The notes under the pieces were generated by a model, which did no database searches, was not told the origin of the DNA, and saw only the letters and a list, made by a program, of their open reading frames with translations. From Microbacterium sp. MYb62 (GTDB lineage: Bacteria > Actinomycetota > Actinomycetes > Actinomycetales > Microbacteriaceae): a stretch of 64,000 nucleotides of DNA. The translations under genes were made by a program, and so were the position numbers. Location: assembly GCF_002979475.1 (NCBI RefSeq), contig NZ_PCOY01000021.1, forward strand, positions 1 to 64,000. The letters run 5' to 3'. Shown here piece by piece: positions 17,388 through 28,117 of this stretch (positions are counted from its first letter, which is position 1; every line of letters begins with the position of its first letter).

Positions 17388-18782
17388 TCAGTCCGTCATG
17401 CCGCGACGCAGCAGACGCCCGCGCGGCGTCTCGAAGTCGATCACCTCTCCGTGCAGCCACGTCTTCCGCACCACCCCCGCCAGCGCCTTGCCGTGGTACG
17501 GCGTGAGCGGGTTCTTGTGGTGCAGCTTGGCGACGTCGACGACGTAGGCGTCGTCGGCGGCGAACACCGAGAAGTCGGCGTCGTAGCCGGGGGCGATGCG
17601 CCCCTTGCCGGTGAGGCCTGCGAACTGCGCCGGCTTCTCGCTCATCCACGCCACGACGGTCTCGAGGGCGAGACCGCGCTGGCGTGCCTCGGTCCAGATC
17701 AGCGACAGGCCGAGCTGCAGCGAGGCGACCCCGCCCCAGGCCACCGCGAAGTCGCCGTTCTCGAGGTCCTTCAGATCGAGTGTCGACGGGGAGTGGTCCG
17801 ACACGATGAAGTCGATCGTCCCGTCCTCCAGCCCCTCCCACAGCTGCTCCCGGTTGCCGGCCTCGCGGATCGGCGGGCAGCACTTGAACTGCGTGGCGCC
17901 GTGCGGGATCTCCTCCGCGGTGAGCGTCAGGTAGTGCGGGCAGGTCTCGACCGTGAGCTTCAGGCCGTCGTGCTTCGCCGAGCGCAGCATGGGGAGCGCA
18001 TCCGATGACGACAGGTGCAGGATGTGCGCGCGGCCGCCGGTCCACCGGGCACGCTCGATGACCTCGGCGATCGCCAGGTTCTCGGCACCACGCGGTCTCG
18101 AGGCCAGGAACTTGCTGTAGTCGTCACCCTCGGGCTGCGGAGCACGGTCGATGGCGCGCGAGTCCTCGGCGTGCACGATCATCACGGAGTCGAAGTTCTT
18201 CAGCTCGCGCATGTTCTCTTCGAGCTCGTCGGCGTTCAGCGGCGGGAACTCGTCCACTCCGGAGTGCAGCAGGAAGCTCTTGAAGCCGAACACCCCGGCG
18301 TCGTGCAGGGGGCGCAGGTCGGCCGTGTTGCCGGGCACCGCGCCGCCCCAGAAGCCCACGTCGACGTGGGTCTGGCCCTGCGCGGCCTCGCGCTTGATGT
18401 TCAGCGCCTCGACGTTCACGGTCGGCGGGATGCTGTTCAGAGGCATGTCGACGATCGTGGTCACACCGCCGGCTGCGGCAGCCCGCGTGGCGGAGGCGAA
18501 GCCCTCCCACTCCGTGCGGCCGGGCTCGTTGACGTGCACGTGCGTGTCGACGAGTCCGGGGATCAGCGTCTCGTCGGCGGCGAGCTCGATGATCTCGGCG
18601 CCGTCGAGGTTGTTGCCCAGCGGCTGCATCGCGACGATCACACCGCCCCGCACACCGACCTCGCGCGGACGGATCCCCGCCGTGGTCAGCACGCGCTCAC
18701 CACGGATCACCAGGTCGTAGTGCTCGCCCGTCGGGTCGAGCGACACCGCTCCCGCATCCTCGTGTCCGATCTCCTGCGACAT
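17388..18782 (-). CDS. allB: allantoinase
   Basis: A 464-residue cyclic amidohydrolase that opens (S)-allantoin to allantoate. Metal ligands are in LVDTHVHVNEPGRTEWEGF, the bridging lysine region is DAGVFGFKSFLLHSG, and further ligands are in VHAEDS, AHILHLSSSD and FIVSDHSPS. The TEWEGF after the HVH motif and the length are typical of AllB rather than dihydropyrimidinase or dihydroorotase. The ATG at 18782 follows AAGGGA. It is the last gene of a unit with an NCS1 permease and an allantoin-racemase-like protein, under operator pair A. Confidence 0.93.
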   Translation of the reverse strand: MSQEIGHEDAGAVSLDPTGEHYDLVIRGERVLTTAGIRPREVGVRGGVIVAMQPLGNNLDGAEIIELAADETLIPGLVDTHVHVNEPGRTEWEGFASATRAAAAGGVTTIVDMPLNSIPPTVNVEALNIKREAAQGQTHVDVGFWGGAVPGNTADLRPLHDAGVFGFKSFLLHSGVDEFPPLNADELEENMRELKNFDSVMIVHAEDSRAIDRAPQPEGDDYSKFLASRPRGAENLAIAEVIERARWTGGRAHILHLSSSDALPMLRSAKHDGLKLTVETCPHYLTLTAEEIPHGATQFKCCPPIREAGNREQLWEGLEDGTIDFIVSDHSPSTLDLKDLENGDFAVAWGGVASLQLGLSLIWTEARQRGLALETVVAWMSEKPAQFAGLTGKGRIAPGYDADFSVFAADDAYVVDVAKLHHKNPLTPYHGKALAGVVRKTWLHGEVIDFETPRGRLLRRGMTD

Positions 18783-18841
18783 GTCGCTTCCCTTCTGCCG
18801 CCGGCCGTGCCCGCGGTGTCTCTGTATCGATGATGCGCGAC

Positions 18842-19567
18842 TCAGCGCGCGGTGGGTCCGAATCCGGTGACGCGCTTGGGGCGCGGCGGCGCGTAGGTGC
18901 GCACCTTCGAGGTGCGCAGACCGAGCCGCACGAGTCCTTCCGCGACGGCGACGGCGGCCTGGACACCGTCGACCACGGGCACACCGCACAGCTCGACGAC
19001 GCGGTCCTTGAGCTCCGCCATGCCGCCGCAGCCGAGCACGATCACCTCGGCGCGGTCGACCTCGACGGCGCGCTGCGCCTCGGCGGCGATCGCCTCGATC
19101 GCCCGCTCGGGGTCGGACTCGAGCTCGAGCACACCGAGGCCGGAGGAGCGCACCGAGGCGCACCGGTCGTGGAGCCCGGCGAGGATCAGGCGGTCCTCGA
19201 TCAGCGGCACGGTGCGGTCGAGCGTCGTGACGACGGAGTACGAGCGCCCGAGGTACATGGCGGTGGACGCCGCGGCCTCGGTGATGTCGACCACCGGCAC
19301 GGTGAGCAGCTCCTGCAGCCCTTCACGCCCGTGCTCGCCGTAGCCGGCCTGGATCACGGCGTCGTACTCGCCCGGGTAGCGGACGACCTTGTCCATCACG
19401 GCGATCGCGGCGAGGTAGCTCTCGAAGTTGCCCTCGCACGACTCGGCGCCGAAGTCGGGGGTGAGCCCGACGATCTCGGTGCCGGGCGAGGCGACCGCGC
19501 GGGCGGCCTCCGCGATGCCCTCGGTCATCGTCTCGGTGGTGTTCACGTTCGCGACGAGGATGCGCAT
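18842..19567 (-). CDS. Asp/Glu/hydantoin racemase family protein, allantoin racemase-like
   Basis: A 241-residue member of the family that holds hydantoin and allantoin racemases (HyuE, HpxA). Known members use two cysteines, the first in an ACFGDPG motif and the second in LGCAGM. Here the second is present (LGCGGM, Cys180), but the first position is Gly75 in QAGYGEHGRE. I read this on the DNA directly and it is not a frameshift. The protein may epimerise allantoin by one thiol only, use another residue, or do a different reaction. It sits between the allantoin permease and allantoinase genes, with AGGAAGG before its ATG. Actinobacterial relatives sharing the Gly may exist. Confidence 0.8.
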   Translation of the reverse strand: MRILVANVNTTETMTEGIAEAARAVASPGTEIVGLTPDFGAESCEGNFESYLAAIAVMDKVVRYPGEYDAVIQAGYGEHGREGLQELLTVPVVDITEAAASTAMYLGRSYSVVTTLDRTVPLIEDRLILAGLHDRCASVRSSGLGVLELESDPERAIEAIAAEAQRAVEVDRAEVIVLGCGGMAELKDRVVELCGVPVVDGVQAAVAVAEGLVRLGLRTSKVRTYAPPRPKRVTGFGPTAR

Positions 19568-19582
19568 GTCGGTGCCTTCCTG

Positions 19583-21112
19583 TCAGTGGGTGGGGGTGAC
19601 GGCGATGTCGCCGGCCTCGACGTCGTGGAACGGTCCTCGTCGGTCGGCGATCACGCCGTAGACGATCGCCGCGAGCCCGGCCGCGAAGAACCAGGAGAAG
19701 TCGCGCACCGCCTCGAAGAGCGGCAGGAACGTGAACAGCAGCGAGATGCCGCCGGACACCACCAGGGCGATGATCGCGCGCGGGTTGAATCCGCGGGAGT
19801 ACGCGTACTCCGCGACCGGGGAGGTCGAGTAGAGCGCCGGCACGTTGATCTGCTGCTTCTTGATGATCCAGTAGTCGACCATGATGATGCCGAAGAGCGG
19901 GCCGAGCAGGGCACCGAGGCCGCCGAGGAACACGTTGATGACGATCGGCGAGTTGTACAGGTTCCACGGGGTGATGACGAGGCCGATCACCGCCGAGAGG
20001 ATCGCGGCCTTGCGGAAGTTCAGGTGCCGCGGGAACAGGTTCGTGAAGGCGTAGGTCGGGGCGACGAAGTTGGCCATCAGGTTCACCGCGATGGTCAGGG
20101 CGATCAGTGCGAGCGAGGCCAGGACCAGCAGGAACGTGTTCGGGATCGCGGCGACGACGTCGGCCGGCGACGAGATGACCTGACCGGCGATCTCGAACGT
20201 GCCACCCGCGAGCACCACGACGATGATGCCGAAGAACAGCATGTTGATCGGGATGCCCCAGAAGTTGCCGCGGACGATCGCCTTGCGGGACTTCGCACCG
20301 CGGGTGAAGTCGCAGAAGTTCAGCACGAAGGTGCCGTAGATCGCGACCCAGAGCGAGGCGGCGCCGAGCATCTTCAACCAGAGCTCTCCGCCCTCGGCGG
20401 TACCCTGCGGCGCCCAGTTGATCTGGAAGCCGCTCTGCACGAGCACCCACACCGCGAGCGCGACGAAGGTGCCGAGGATGACGGGTCCGGCGAAGGCCTC
20501 GTACTTGCGGATCATCTCCATGCCGTAGCTGACGATGACGACCTGCACGGCCCACAGCACGAGGAAGCTGATCCAGCCGAGCGCGGAGAGGCCGAGGAAG
20601 GAACCGGCCTGGAGGGATACCGCGGCCGGGGCGATCGCGATGATGACGACCTGCAGCACCTGCGCCGCGAGGAACGTCTGCACGCCGAACCAGGCGATGG
20701 CCACGATGCCGCGCAGCAGTCCGGGGATCTGCGCACCGTGCACGCCGAAGGCGATGCGGCTCATGACGGGGAACGGGACGCCCGTCTTCTCCCCCATGAA
20801 GCCGGAGAGCGTGAGCAGGAGGAACAGGAACAGGGCGCCGAAGGCGAGGGCGCCCAGGATCGCACCGCCGCTGAGACCCAGGGCGAACAGGCCGATCGCG
20901 AAGGCGTAGTTGCCGAGGCTGTGCACATCGTTGGCCCACAGAGCGAAGATGCTGTACGCACCCCAGTGCCGACCTTCGCGGGTCGTCGGGGCGAGGTCGC
21001 TGTTGTACAGGCGCGGGCTGACACCCGCCTGCACGGCGATGGTGATGGAGGGGGCTTCGTCGAGGCCTTCGGAGGCCCGACTCGGAACGTGGACGTACTC
21101 TTCGGTGGACAT
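19583..21112 (-). CDS. NCS1-family allantoin/cytosine-type permease
   Basis: A 509-residue, 12-helix NCS1 symporter. NSDLAPTTREGRHWGAYSIF leads into helix 1, WANDVHSLGNY is the substrate-site segment, and VRGNFWGIPINMLFF and APTYAFTNLFPRHLNFRKA are typical of PucI/allantoin permeases. Transport of allantoin is inferred from its place at the head of the racemase-allantoinase unit. Cytosine or hydantoin are alternatives. AAGGAAGGG precedes the ATG. Operator pair A lies 52-89 bp upstream. Confidence 0.88.
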   Translation of the reverse strand: MSTEEYVHVPSRASEGLDEAPSITIAVQAGVSPRLYNSDLAPTTREGRHWGAYSIFALWANDVHSLGNYAFAIGLFALGLSGGAILGALAFGALFLFLLLTLSGFMGEKTGVPFPVMSRIAFGVHGAQIPGLLRGIVAIAWFGVQTFLAAQVLQVVIIAIAPAAVSLQAGSFLGLSALGWISFLVLWAVQVVIVSYGMEMIRKYEAFAGPVILGTFVALAVWVLVQSGFQINWAPQGTAEGGELWLKMLGAASLWVAIYGTFVLNFCDFTRGAKSRKAIVRGNFWGIPINMLFFGIIVVVLAGGTFEIAGQVISSPADVVAAIPNTFLLVLASLALIALTIAVNLMANFVAPTYAFTNLFPRHLNFRKAAILSAVIGLVITPWNLYNSPIVINVFLGGLGALLGPLFGIIMVDYWIIKKQQINVPALYSTSPVAEYAYSRGFNPRAIIALVVSGGISLLFTFLPLFEAVRDFSWFFAAGLAAIVYGVIADRRGPFHDVEAGDIAVTPTH

Positions 21113-21163
21113 CGATGCCCTTCCTTGACAGCTCTGTCAGGTAAGAAGATGTTCGGGTAGATG

Positions 21164-21228
21164 ATTCCGTATTATGGAATCTAATTTTCAACTAAAGAAA
21201 GTTCACCACACGGGATGCGTGGTGTCAA
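21164..21228 (-). promoter_or_regulatory. promoter and operator pair A for the allantoin unit
   Basis: Minus-strand TTGACA (21223-21228), 17 nt, TGAACT (21200-21205), then two operators on the + strand: TTTTC-AACTAAA-GAAAG (21185-21201) and ATTCC-GTATTAT-GGAAT (21164-21180), 21 bp apart. The -35 overlaps the last codons of the glycerate kinase gene. It controls the NCS1 permease, racemase and allB. The -10 is weak. Confidence 0.72.
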
Positions 21229-22361
21229 TGCTCCGGGAGAGCCGGGCGGAAACGGTCGCGCGCGATGCGCGCCCCCACATCGACGAGCAGCGCCTTCGCA
21301 TTCGCGATGCTCGATGCCGGGTCGGGTTCGAGCGCGCTGAGCGCATAGACGTGGCGGAAGCCGGCATCCCGCACCTGGTCGTCGGAGAGCGTCGAGCGTC
21401 CGCACACGGCCACCACCGGCACTCCGGCCGCGCGCGCCGCCGCCGCGACACCGAGCGGCGTCTTGCCCCCGAGGCTCTGGTCATCGAGGCTGCCCTCTCC
21501 CGTGATGACGAGGTCGACGCCGACGAGTCGGTCGGCGAGTCCCGTGAGCCGCTGGACGACCTCGATGCCGGGCTCACGCGAGGCGCCGAGCACGGCGAGC
21601 GCGGCATACCCCACGCCCCCGGCCGCTCCGGCGCCGGGAGCCTCCGCGGACGGCCGGACGCCGGGGTCTGCCTCCAGGAGCTCCGCGAACCGGGAGAGGG
21701 CCGCCTCGAGGGCGGCGACATCGTCGGCGCTCGCCCCCTTCTGCGGTGCGAACACCGCAGCGGCCCCCCGGTCTCCCAGGAGAGGATTGTCGACGTCGCT
21801 CGCCAGCACGACCGCTGCGCCGGGGAGCCGCGGGTCGAGGCCGGAGACGTCCACCGACACCAGGTCGGCGAGTGCGACGCCGCCGGCGGGGACAGGCCCG
21901 TCGGCCGCCCGCAGCGAGACGCCGAGCGCCTGCAGCATCCCGGCTCCCCCGTCGGTGCAGGCACTGCCGCCGACGCCGAGCACGATCGTCGTGCAGCCGC
22001 GATCGAGAGCGGCGGCCATCAGCTCGCCCGTGCCGCGACTGGTCGCGGTCAGCGGCGCCTTCTCCCCGTGCGGGAGGAGGTCGAGACCACTGGCTGCCGC
22101 CATCTCGATGATCGCCTCGGCACCCCGCACGGCGAAACGGGCGGACACCGGATCACCGACGGGACCGGTGACCTCGACGGTCACGGGCTCGAAGCCGCTC
22201 GCGACGGCCGCGTCGACCGTGCCCTCGCCGCCATCCGCGACGGGCACCGCCTCGATGACGGCATCCGGGATCACTCTCCGGATGCCGTCACCGAGCGACT
22301 CCGCCACCTCGGCTCCCGTGGCGGAGCCCTTGAACTTGTCCGAGGCGATCAGGATGCGCAT
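21225..22361 (-). CDS. glxK: glycerate kinase
   Basis: A 378-residue kinase of the GlxK/GarK family, opening with MRILIASDKFKGSATGAEVA and containing PVADGGEGTVDA, LGVGGSACTDGGAGMLQALG and VITGEGSLDDQSLGGKTPLG. The family phosphorylates D-glycerate, giving 2-phosphoglycerate, so it finishes the glyoxylate route into glycolysis. It is the last gene of the hyi-tsr-gcl-glxK unit, 19 bp after gcl. Its final codons hold the -35 of the next unit. Confidence 0.92.
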   Translation of the reverse strand: MRILIASDKFKGSATGAEVAESLGDGIRRVIPDAVIEAVPVADGGEGTVDAAVASGFEPVTVEVTGPVGDPVSARFAVRGAEAIIEMAAASGLDLLPHGEKAPLTATSRGTGELMAAALDRGCTTIVLGVGGSACTDGGAGMLQALGVSLRAADGPVPAGGVALADLVSVDVSGLDPRLPGAAVVLASDVDNPLLGDRGAAAVFAPQKGASADDVAALEAALSRFAELLEADPGVRPSAEAPGAGAAGGVGYAALAVLGASREPGIEVVQRLTGLADRLVGVDLVITGEGSLDDQSLGGKTPLGVAAAARAAGVPVVAVCGRSTLSDDQVRDAGFRHVYALSALEPDPASSIANAKALLVDVGARIARDRFRPALPEH

Positions 22362-22380
22362 GAACGTCCCGTCACCCGGA

Positions 22381-24168
<1,788 letters not shown>

Positions 24169-24197
24169 GATGTCTCCTTGGAAGTGTGCGGGGTCGC

Positions 24198-25076
24198 TCA
24201 GTCGCGACCGGAGAGCTCGGTGGTGAGCTTGAAGAGCCCGGAGTGGTCGAGCCCACCGTCGCCGCGGGCGACGAGGGCGTTCACGAGCTGGGCGACGGCC
24301 GCGCCGAGGGGGACGGTGACCCCGACGGAGCGTGCGGCCGCGGTGACGATGCCGAGATCCTTGTTGTGGAGGGCGAGACGGAATCCGGGGGCGAAGTCGC
24401 GGTTCAGCATCTTCTGCCCCTTCTGGTCGAGGACCTTCGACCCGGCGAGGCCTCCGCCGAGCACGGTGAGAGCGGCGTCGGTGTCGACGCCGAACGCCTC
24501 GAGGAACGTGACGGCCTCGGCGAGCGCCTGGATGTTGACCGCGACGATGAGCTGGTTGGCCGCCTTGACGGTCTGTCCGGCACCGGCGGGTCCGACGTGC
24601 ACGATGGTCTTGCCGATCGCGTTCAGGACGGGCTCGGCGGCGGCGAAGTGCTCGGGAGCACCGCCGACCATGATCGACAGGGCGCCGTCGATCGCGCCCT
24701 GTTCCCCGCCCGAGACGGGGGCGTCGACCGCACCGAATCCGGCGGCGACCGCCTCTTCGGCGAGCGTCTTGGCGACGTCGGGGCGGATGGAGGAGTTGTC
24801 GATCCAGAGCGCGCCGGCCTTGGCGTGGGCGAAGACGCCGTCCTCACCGCGCACGACGCCTTCGACGTCGGGCGAGTCGGGGACCATGGTGATGATGACG
24901 TCGGCGTCCTTCACGGCGTCCGCGATGCTGGCAGCCCCCGTACCGCCGGCTTCGACGAGCTTGTCGATGGGCTCCTGGCTGCGGTTGTACCCGGTCACGT
25001 CGTGACCGGCCTTGACGAGGTTCTTCGCCATGGGAAGTCCCATGATGCCGAGGCCGATGATGGCGATGCTGGTCAT
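24198..25076 (-). CDS. glxR: 2-hydroxy-3-oxopropionate (tartronate semialdehyde) reductase
   Basis: A 292-residue beta-hydroxyacid dehydrogenase. The NAD(P) fold opens with [17 protein letters not shown], the catalytic motif [11 protein letters not shown] lies near residue 120, and the catalytic Lys region is [15 protein letters not shown]. It reduces tartronate semialdehyde to D-glycerate between Gcl and glycerate kinase. AAGGAG precedes the ATG. It is flanked closely by gcl (29 bp) and hyi (25 bp). Confidence 0.93.
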   Translation of the reverse strand: MTSIAIIGLGIMGLPMAKNLVKAGHDVTGYNRSQEPIDKLVEAGGTGAASIADAVKDADVIITMVPDSPDVEGVVRGEDGVFAHAKAGALWIDNSSIRPDVAKTLAEEAVAAGFGAVDAPVSGGEQGAIDGALSIMVGGAPEHFAAAEPVLNAIGKTIVHVGPAGAGQTVKAANQLIVAVNIQALAEAVTFLEAFGVDTDAALTVLGGGLAGSKVLDQKGQKMLNRDFAPGFRLALHNKDLGIVTAAARSVGVTVPLGAAVAQLVNALVARGDGGLDHSGLFKLTTELSGRD

Positions 25077-25101
25077 GTCGTCGCTCCTTCGCGGGGGGAT
25101 G

Positions 25102-25887
25102 TCAGTGAGTGATCCAGGCGAACGGGTCGCTCTGGGTGGCTTTGTACTCGAGGCCGATGGGGCCGGAGTAGCCGCCGGCCTGCGCCGCGGCGATCCACTC
25201 CGCGAGCGGAAGGTCGCCCGTGCCGGGCTCGCCGCGCCCCGGGGCGTCGGCGATCTGGATGTGGCCGAACTCCGCCGCGTGCCCGGCGATGACGGTGGCG
25301 ACGTCGTCGCCGTTCACGGCCAGGTGGTAGAAGTCGGCGAGCAGGCGCACGTTGTCGACGCCGTGCTCGTGCGTGACGCGCTGGATGATGGCGAGCGCGT
25401 CTGCGGCGGTCTTCAGCGGGTAGGTGTCCATGCCGGAGACGGGCTCGAGGAGCACGATGCCGCCGATCTTCGCGACCGCTGCGGCGGCGAACGTCAGGTT
25501 CTGCACGGCCAGGTCATCCTGGGCCTGCGCGTCGGCGCCGTCGATGCGGTTGCCGTAGAGCGCGTTGAACGCGCGCGTGCCGAGGCGCTCGCCGATACTG
25601 ACGACCACGTCGACGTTCGCGCGGAACTCGTCTTCGCGGCCGATCCACGACACCAGGCCGCGGTCGCCGCCCGGCATGTCCCCCGCGAAGAAGTTCAGCC
25701 CGGTGAGCTGCACGCCCGCGTCCTGGATCGCGGCGACGAAGCCGTCGACCTCGACCTGCGCGGGGACGGCGGTGGCGAACGGCCACCAGAACTCGACCGC
25801 GTCGAAGCCGGCAGCCTTGGCCGCCGCAGGGCGCTCGAGGACGGGCAGCTCGGTCAGCAGGATCGAGGCGTTGACGGTGTAGCTCAT
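25102..25887 (-). CDS. hyi: hydroxypyruvate isomerase
   Basis: A 261-residue xylose-isomerase-like TIM barrel. It opens with YTVNASILLTELPVLERPAA and has AVEFWWPF, LLEPVSGMDTYPL, LLADFYHLAVNGDD, GHIQIADAPGRGEPGTG and GLEYKATQ, the metal-ligand segments of Hyi. It interconverts hydroxypyruvate and tartronate semialdehyde. AAGGA lies before the ATG. First gene of its unit: operator C1 begins 12 nt upstream of its start codon. Confidence 0.92.
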   Translation of the reverse strand: MSYTVNASILLTELPVLERPAAAKAAGFDAVEFWWPFATAVPAQVEVDGFVAAIQDAGVQLTGLNFFAGDMPGGDRGLVSWIGREDEFRANVDVVVSIGERLGTRAFNALYGNRIDGADAQAQDDLAVQNLTFAAAAVAKIGGIVLLEPVSGMDTYPLKTAADALAIIQRVTHEHGVDNVRLLADFYHLAVNGDDVATVIAGHAAEFGHIQIADAPGRGEPGTGDLPLAEWIAAAQAGGYSGPIGLEYKATQSDPFAWITH

Positions 25888-25898
25888 GATCGTCCTTG

Positions 25899-25964
25899 AT
25901 TTCGGATTGTGGAAGAAAGATTCCTGTTAATGAAAACAGTACGCGGCACGGCTCGACGTGTCAA
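25899..25964 (-). promoter_or_regulatory. promoter and operator pair C for hyi-glxR-gcl-glxK
   Basis: On the minus strand, TTGACA (25959-25964), 17 nt, TACTGT (25936-25941): a near-consensus sigma-A promoter. Operators are ATTCC-TGTTAAT-GAAAA (25920-25936) and ATTTC-GGATTGT-GGAAG (25899-25915), 21 bp apart. The first begins at the last base of the -10, so a bound repressor would block transcription start. Confidence 0.82.
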
Positions 25965-25976
25965 CGGCCGCACACA

Positions 25977-26019
25977 CGACGGAGGCGTCGTCCCGCGGTG
26001 TGGGACGACGCCTCCGTCG
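25977..26019. terminator. terminator after the malic enzyme-ureidoglycine unit
   Basis: CGACGGAGGCGTCGTCCC (25977-25994) pairs perfectly with GGGACGACGCCTCCGTCG (26002-26019) around a 7-nt loop, an 18-bp stem, 23 bp after the allE-type stop. It separates that unit from the hyi promoter. Confidence 0.82.
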
Positions 26020-26042
26020 GACTCCGAATTACGGCTCCGGGC

Positions 26043-26855
26043 TCAGGTGAGGCGGATCTGCCGGTTCATGTCCTTGTACAGGAGGTAGCGGAAGGGCTCC
26101 GGCCCGCCCGCGTAGCAGGCCTGCGGGCAAAACGCCCGCAGCAGCATGTAGTCGCCCGCCTCGACCTCGACCCAGTCGTCGTTCAGGCGATAGACGCCCT
26201 TGCCCTGCAGCACGAACAGGCCGTGCTCCATGACGTGCGTCTCAGCGAAGGGGATGGATCCGCCCGGCTGGAACGTGACGATGTTGACCTGCATGTCGTG
26301 TGCCATGTCGGAGGCGTCGGAGAAGCGGGTCGTGGCCCACACGTCGTCGGTGTCGGGCATCGAGACCGGCGCCACGTCCTTGTCGCTCGTGACGAAGGAG
26401 GCCGGAGCGTCCACGCCGTCGAGCCACTCGTAGGCCTTGCGGATCCAATGGAAGCTGGTGAGTTCCTCGCCCTCGTTCGCGAGCGACCACGAGGCACCGG
26501 GCGCGAGGAAGGCGTAGCCGCCCTCGTCGAGCACGTGCCTTTCCCCGTCGAGCGTGAGCGTGAGGCTGCCCGTCGTGACGAACACCACGCCCTCGACGCC
26601 CGACTCCGGCTCCGGCTTCGCGGCACCTCCGCCGGGGGCGATCTCGACGATCAGCTGCGAGAACGTCGTCGCGGAGCTCGGGGTCGGCCGCGCGATGATC
26701 CACGCTCGACTGTTCGTGAAGCCCGGGAGGCTGCTGGTGACGATGTCACGCAGCACCCCCTTCGGGATGAACGTGTACGCGAGCTTGACGACCGCGCGAT
26801 CGGTGAGCAGGTCGGACTGCGGGGGCAGCCCTCCGGCCGGGGTGTAGTAGGACAT
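26043..26855 (-). CDS. allE: (S)-ureidoglycine aminohydrolase (bicupin)
   Basis: A 270-residue double-cupin protein of the AllE/YlbA/UGlyAH family, which releases ammonia from (S)-ureidoglycine to give (S)-ureidoglycolate. The N-terminal cupin carries VVFVTTGSLTLTLDG. The C-terminal cupin has the metal-binding FAETHVMEHGLFVLQGKGVY and LLRAFCPQACYAGG. The opening SYYTPAGGLPPQ resembles plant and bacterial UGlyAH. The ATG overlaps the preceding stop by one base (TGATG), so it is coupled to the CitE-like gene. No allantoate amidohydrolase or ureidoglycolate lyase gene is present. Confidence 0.88.
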   Translation of the reverse strand: MSYYTPAGGLPPQSDLLTDRAVVKLAYTFIPKGVLRDIVTSSLPGFTNSRAWIIARPTPSSATTFSQLIVEIAPGGGAAKPEPESGVEGVVFVTTGSLTLTLDGERHVLDEGGYAFLAPGASWSLANEGEELTSFHWIRKAYEWLDGVDAPASFVTSDKDVAPVSMPDTDDVWATTRFSDASDMAHDMQVNIVTFQPGGSIPFAETHVMEHGLFVLQGKGVYRLNDDWVEVEAGDYMLLRAFCPQACYAGGPEPFRYLLYKDMNRQIRLT

Positions 26856-28117
26856 CAGGCCTCCTCGGTGATGAGTTTCGGGTGGGCGAGGCGGGTCAGC
26901 TCCGCCGGCTCCGCGTGCGTGGCGGAGCGTACTTCCTCGGCGGTGACGGCTCCGCACTCCAGGCCGCGCACGACGAAGCGCGCGAGCGCTCGGGCCGTCG
27001 CCGGCTCGTCCATGATCGACGCGTCGCCGCCGTGCAGATAGTTGTCGAGGCGTCGCGCCGCGGCGGCGAACCCCTCTCGGTAGAACGCATACGTCGCGAG
27101 ATACCGGGTGGGCAGTTGCTCGGCCGCCAGATCCCACCCCTGGTAGTACCCGCGCTCGAGCGAACGGCGCACCAGTCGGGCATGCAGCTGCCATGCGGCG
27201 AGCACGTGCTCCGGCTCGCCCACCGGGATCACGTTCGTCGATCCGTCGGAGAGCCGCACGCCGGTCTCGGCGACCGCGACCTGACAGACCTGCTTGGCGT
27301 AGTCGGCTGCCGGGTGCTCCATCGACTGGTACGCGGCGGCGATCTGCAGCGAGGCGCTGTAGTCGTAGGTGCCGTAGTGCAGTGCCGAGACCCGGCCGTT
27401 CGCCCGGTGCAGCAGCGTCGCCACCGGCACCGAGCCGTCGGCGGCGATGATCAGTTGCGGCGTCTCCATCTGCACCTCGAAGCGCAGCCGGCCATCCGGC
27501 AGTCCGAGCACGGCTTCGAAGCGCTCGCACAGCGAGACCATCGCCTCGACCTGTTCGACCGTGGTGACCTTGGGCAGGGTGAGCACGAGGCCGTCGGGCA
27601 GCGGGCCCTTCGATGCGAGCGTGCTCAGGAAGAGATCGAGCGTGCGGATGCCCCGACGCCGCGTGGGCGCCTCGAAGCACTTGAACCGGATGCCGATGAA
27701 CGGCGGCGCGACCCCGGCGGCCACCGCCGCGGCCACACGTTCGGCGGCGAGCACCGCATCCGCGTCCTCCTCCGCATCCGGTCGCGCGCCGTAGCCGTCC
27801 TCGAAGTCGAGGCGCAGGTCTTCCAGGGGCTCGGCGACGAGCTTCGCGTCGACGAGCGGTGCGAGCTCGCCGGCGAGATGCCCGAGCCCGACCGCTTCGG
27901 CGAGGGCCGCCGTGCCGCCGAACGCCTCGACGGCGGCAGCCGCCTGGGCTGCGAACACGGCCGGCAGCTCTGGTGTGAAGCGGTCGGCCGGCACGTACAG
28001 CGTGTGCACCGGCTGCCGGGTGCCGTCATCCCCCGGGTACTCGGTCGCGAGCAGCGTGTCGGTCCCGGCGAGCCGGGCGTCGATGTCGGCGAGGTCCTGT
28101 TCCGAAAGGGCCGCCAT
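26855..28117 (-). CDS. HpcH/HpaI-CitE-like aldolase (DUF6986 type), function unknown
   Basis: A 420-residue TIM-barrel protein. It has LRLDFEDGYGARPDAEEDAD (acidic metal-binding region), FIGIRFKCFEAPTRRRG, VLTLPKVTTVEQVEAM and RFEVQMETPQLI with the metal Glu. It differs from ordinary CitE lyases in its roughly 100-residue N-terminal segment and long C-terminal part. I recognise it as the group named DUF6986 in actinobacteria, which has no defined reaction. It overlaps by one base with malate synthase upstream and the ureidoglycine gene downstream, so it is made together with both. A lyase or aldolase acting on a glyoxylate-derived acid is a guess. Confidence 0.75.
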   Translation of the reverse strand: MAALSEQDLADIDARLAGTDTLLATEYPGDDGTRQPVHTLYVPADRFTPELPAVFAAQAAAAVEAFGGTAALAEAVGLGHLAGELAPLVDAKLVAEPLEDLRLDFEDGYGARPDAEEDADAVLAAERVAAAVAAGVAPPFIGIRFKCFEAPTRRRGIRTLDLFLSTLASKGPLPDGLVLTLPKVTTVEQVEAMVSLCERFEAVLGLPDGRLRFEVQMETPQLIIAADGSVPVATLLHRANGRVSALHYGTYDYSASLQIAAAYQSMEHPAADYAKQVCQVAVAETGVRLSDGSTNVIPVGEPEHVLAAWQLHARLVRRSLERGYYQGWDLAAEQLPTRYLATYAFYREGFAAAARRLDNYLHGGDASIMDEPATARALARFVVRGLECGAVTAEEVRSATHAEPAELTRLAHPKLITEEA

